NCBI GenBank assembly: GCA_037349105.1
Contig: JAYJMM010000122.1
Span: 1,364,001 to 1,428,000 of the forward strand
Direction of reading: 5' to 3'
Length of the DNA stretch: 64,000 bases
Origin: Limnomonas spitsbergensis
Taxonomy: Eukaryota > Chlorophyta > Chlorophyceae > Chlamydomonadales
The notes under the pieces are model-generated. The model was given only the letters and a program-made list of their open reading frames with translations, did not search any database and was not told the DNA's origin. This document shows, one piece after another, positions 61,758 to 64,000 of this stretch. Positions within the stretch are counted from its first letter, which is position 1. Each line of letters opens with the position of its first letter. The position numbers and the translations under genes were made by a program.

Positions 61758-62439
61758 CTTCCCGCGGCGTTTGCGTTTATGGACCCAGAAATTTCGTCAT
61801 ATATAATGTGCACAAATGGATTTGTCTTAAGCGGCAGATGCTTGCGTGGCGCCATGATCACCCAGCGGCCCAATGCCCCCCTCACCGAACCAACCGACCC
61901 GCCCACCCCCCAGCACAGTCGCACAGACTGACTTACGAAACATATAATTGCTAGAAGATTGCCATATCTGCGACGCAGGAATGTATAGCAGCATAATGAA
62001 CTTGGCTCGCACGCAATTTCCAGCTGGTCAAACGCATGCAGAGGTTTGAACATGATAAATGGGTGTCAAATGTCAACAATACACCTTCGGTGGATAAGGA
62101 CGGGTGGTGGGACTATCTAACTCCCTGTTCTCACTTCCCAATTCAGCTGCGATGATATAAAATATGCTACAACATTTCCAGCTGGTCAAGTCTGAGCAGC
62201 CCCCCCCCCACACACACTGATGGGCGGTAATATGAACCAAGGCCGGACCATGCATGCCACATGCATGGCATACACACACTGGGCATGAAGAGGCATGCCG
62301 ACCTGCTGCCGACATGAGGCAACAGGAATCACTGTGTCTGGATTTGAGTTGCATGTTACATACTGGCACCAGTAGATTTGATTGTTTCAGCTACCGTAAA
62401 ATCGTATATGACTAAATGAATACCTGACCCGAGGGGGTG
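61758..62439. other. Upstream region of gene B
   Basis: It must hold the gene B promoter on the minus strand. No ORF with a recognisable domain and no clear core element are seen. Confidence 0.45.
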
Positions 62440-63520
62440 GGGCAAATACAAAAAGTCGACCCCATCCCCCAGAGTTGTAGAGCTTAACGAGAGCTTTCCA
62501 TATCTGATCTTAAAATGTTTTTTGGCCCAGGTGGGTTGGGGGATATGGGGGGGGCAAAGTTGGGGGGGGGGGGTCTCCCAAAAAATCCAATGTTTGGAAA
62601 ACTTCTTATCTTTTTTCTGGAGGTCTGTTGAGGCTGGCAGAGGCACATCTGCGTTCTTCATGCCTGCAAGAGTCCATTTACATCATAACATGGTGCTTGA
62701 GCTACCACATGACCCCCTGGCCCCCCATACTGAGGGTTTGGCTCCGTTGGGCACACCCCGACACCAGCTGAGCCAGCCTGAGAAAGAGCTATATTACACG
62801 CAGCACATAGGTACTCCTGCTGTTACCCCAGCCGAGTCGAACATCTGCGAGCCCGCCAGCCTCTCCACTGCCTTGATCACATGCAGACAGCCCATACCGA
62901 TCAGCAGCTGGCGAAGGCAGCTGTGGCAAGCTATGCGGTGACGATGGAGGCATTAGAGGGAATAGTGGGCAAAGAGGTCCCGTTGAGGGAGAGGAAGAAG
63001 GCAGTGAGGGAGCTCGTATCAAGATGAAGGCTGATGCCAGCGCGTTGCCACCGCCATCCAGGCCATCTGCCTTCTGAAAACATGTCATCGCTAGTGAGCA
63101 GTAGTTGATAGTTAATAGCCTGGCTGAGCTCAGTACCCAAATTGACTGTTGGCATCAATTGTGATCACAAGCGGGCTTAGTCGGTACTCAATAGCCTGGC
63201 TGAGCTCAGTACCAAAATTGACTGTTGGCATCAATTGTGATCACAAGCGGGCATTAGTCGGTACTCAATAGCCTGGCTGAGCTCAGTACCCAAATTGACT
63301 GTTGGCATCAATTGTGATCACAAGCGGGCATTAGTCGGTACTCAATAGCCTGGCTGAGCCCAGTACCCAAATTGACTGTTGGCATGAATTGTGATCACCT
63401 AACGGATTGAAATATACCAGTAGAAGCGCCTTGACGAGCTGATAAAAACACCCCTTACATGCCCTGTGATTTTGAATTTTGACTGACATATTTGAATTTC
63501 AATGGGTTCCGGAGGCGGTA
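62440..63520 (+). mobile_element. Dispersed element X, copy 2 (inverted relative to copy 1)
   Basis: The reverse complement of copy 1 at 10805-11910. The small coding block is here on the plus strand (from ~62880: DQQLAKAAVASYAV, then VPLRERKKAVREL), but it runs into a stop by ~63025. The internal ~77-bp repeat (TAGCCTGGCTGAGCTCAGTACC) is present four times, at 63116, 63192, 63269 and 63346, against two in copy 1. The end near 63515 (GGTTCCGGAGGCGGTA) matches the copy 1 end near 10812. Confidence 0.75.
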
Positions 63521-63743
63521 CTAGAATTGAACCTAGAAAACCATAGACCCACAAGACATATGTTTTCTCAGTATTTTGAAAATTGAACGATGTCTGGCAG
63601 GCCGAATCTGACATTGTGGCTCTAAAACTATTGGGAAGGGAAGTGGCTATCATCGCGATCATGAAATGAAAAAGGTACAGGATCTCCCTCTGTATCTAAT
63701 GGGAGGGTGGGCGGTCACTCCCGCGACTGAATTGGTGTCCGCA

Positions 63744-63858
63744 TCACGAGGTTTTAAGTTCAAGGGCAGCCTGGCTATCCGTGATGACAGCGGTAGCTAG
63801 GTAGGCCAGCAGCGCCACCGTGACCGCCGCAAAAGGCGCCGCCGCGAAATAGCTTTGC
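63744..63858 (-). CDS. Possible last exon of a membrane protein
   Basis: On the minus strand, a TTTGCAG acceptor at 63859 is followed by 38 codons with a hydrophobic helix (FAAAPFAAVTVALLAYLATAV), a short polar tail and a TGA stop at 63744-63746. Composition and splice signal suggest a C-terminal membrane segment of a gene that starts beyond the right edge. There is no family assignment. Confidence 0.35.
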
Positions 63859-64000
63859 CTGCAAACAGCCACGAGACACATGATCCAATTAAAGGAAACG
63901 CCTCCTTCTCGCCCAAATGCTCAGCCTGGCCCATTGATCTTCAACCGAGCAGGGGCCGTGTGGAAGCACTTATTGCATGCACCCAGAGCAGAGGGCGAGC

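Noticed and set aside
63100..63400. CRISPR-like array of regularly spaced repeats
   Set aside because: The ~77-bp units are contiguous with no variable spacers, in a eukaryotic dispersed element.
1..64000. tRNA or rRNA genes, operons, ribosome binding sites
   Set aside because: None seen. The window shows spliced eukaryotic genes, and bacterial-style signals do not apply. A tRNAscan run could still find a missed tRNA.

Overview
This is nuclear DNA of a eukaryote, most likely a green alga (chlorophyte or prasinophyte grade). The genes are rich in GT-AG introns with conserved phases. The encoded proteins include a plant-type ZIP metal transporter, ribosomal protein eL18 and TRM112. Four of the genes have a TGTAA motif, the usual algal poly(A) signal, shortly after the stop. 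The window is also full of satellites, minisatellites and transposon remnants. The lineage call is an inference. I see no rRNA, tRNA or CRISPR array. Exon coordinates were worked out by eye from splice signals, phase and paralogue comparison.

Layout. 1-4010: a satellite array built from ~219-bp monomers in ~656-bp trimers. 4963-8210 (-): a Myb/SANT-like plus zinc-finger gene with a 69-bp minisatellite. 9690-13430: retroelement fragments and a dispersed element called X here. 13431-15340 (+): a MYND zinc-finger gene. 15820-17300: LINE remnants. 17971-22942 (-): the ZIP transporter, with a Pif1-like helicase relic in its intron 2. 24896-37755 (+): large gene A. 38304-39625 (-): RPL18. 39812-40932 (+): TRM112. 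41876-61757 (-): large gene B, a diverged paralogue of A. 62440-63520: a second X copy, inverted relative to the first. 63744-63858 (-): possibly a last exon of a membrane protein running off the right edge.

The most interesting feature is the A/B pair. These are two tail-to-tail paralogues of about 1,594 and at least 1,740 residues. Both start with Met-Gly-Asn and a Ser at position 6, which looks like an N-myristoylation signal. Each has a very long low-complexity linker, a middle region loosely like nucleotide-sugar pyrophosphorylases, and two universal stress protein (USP)-like domains at the C-terminus. The pair surrounds two housekeeping genes that share a 186-bp divergent promoter. Many introns of A and B hold minisatellites whose repeat unit includes a copy of the adjacent exon-intron junction, so real splice sites sit next to several decoy copies.
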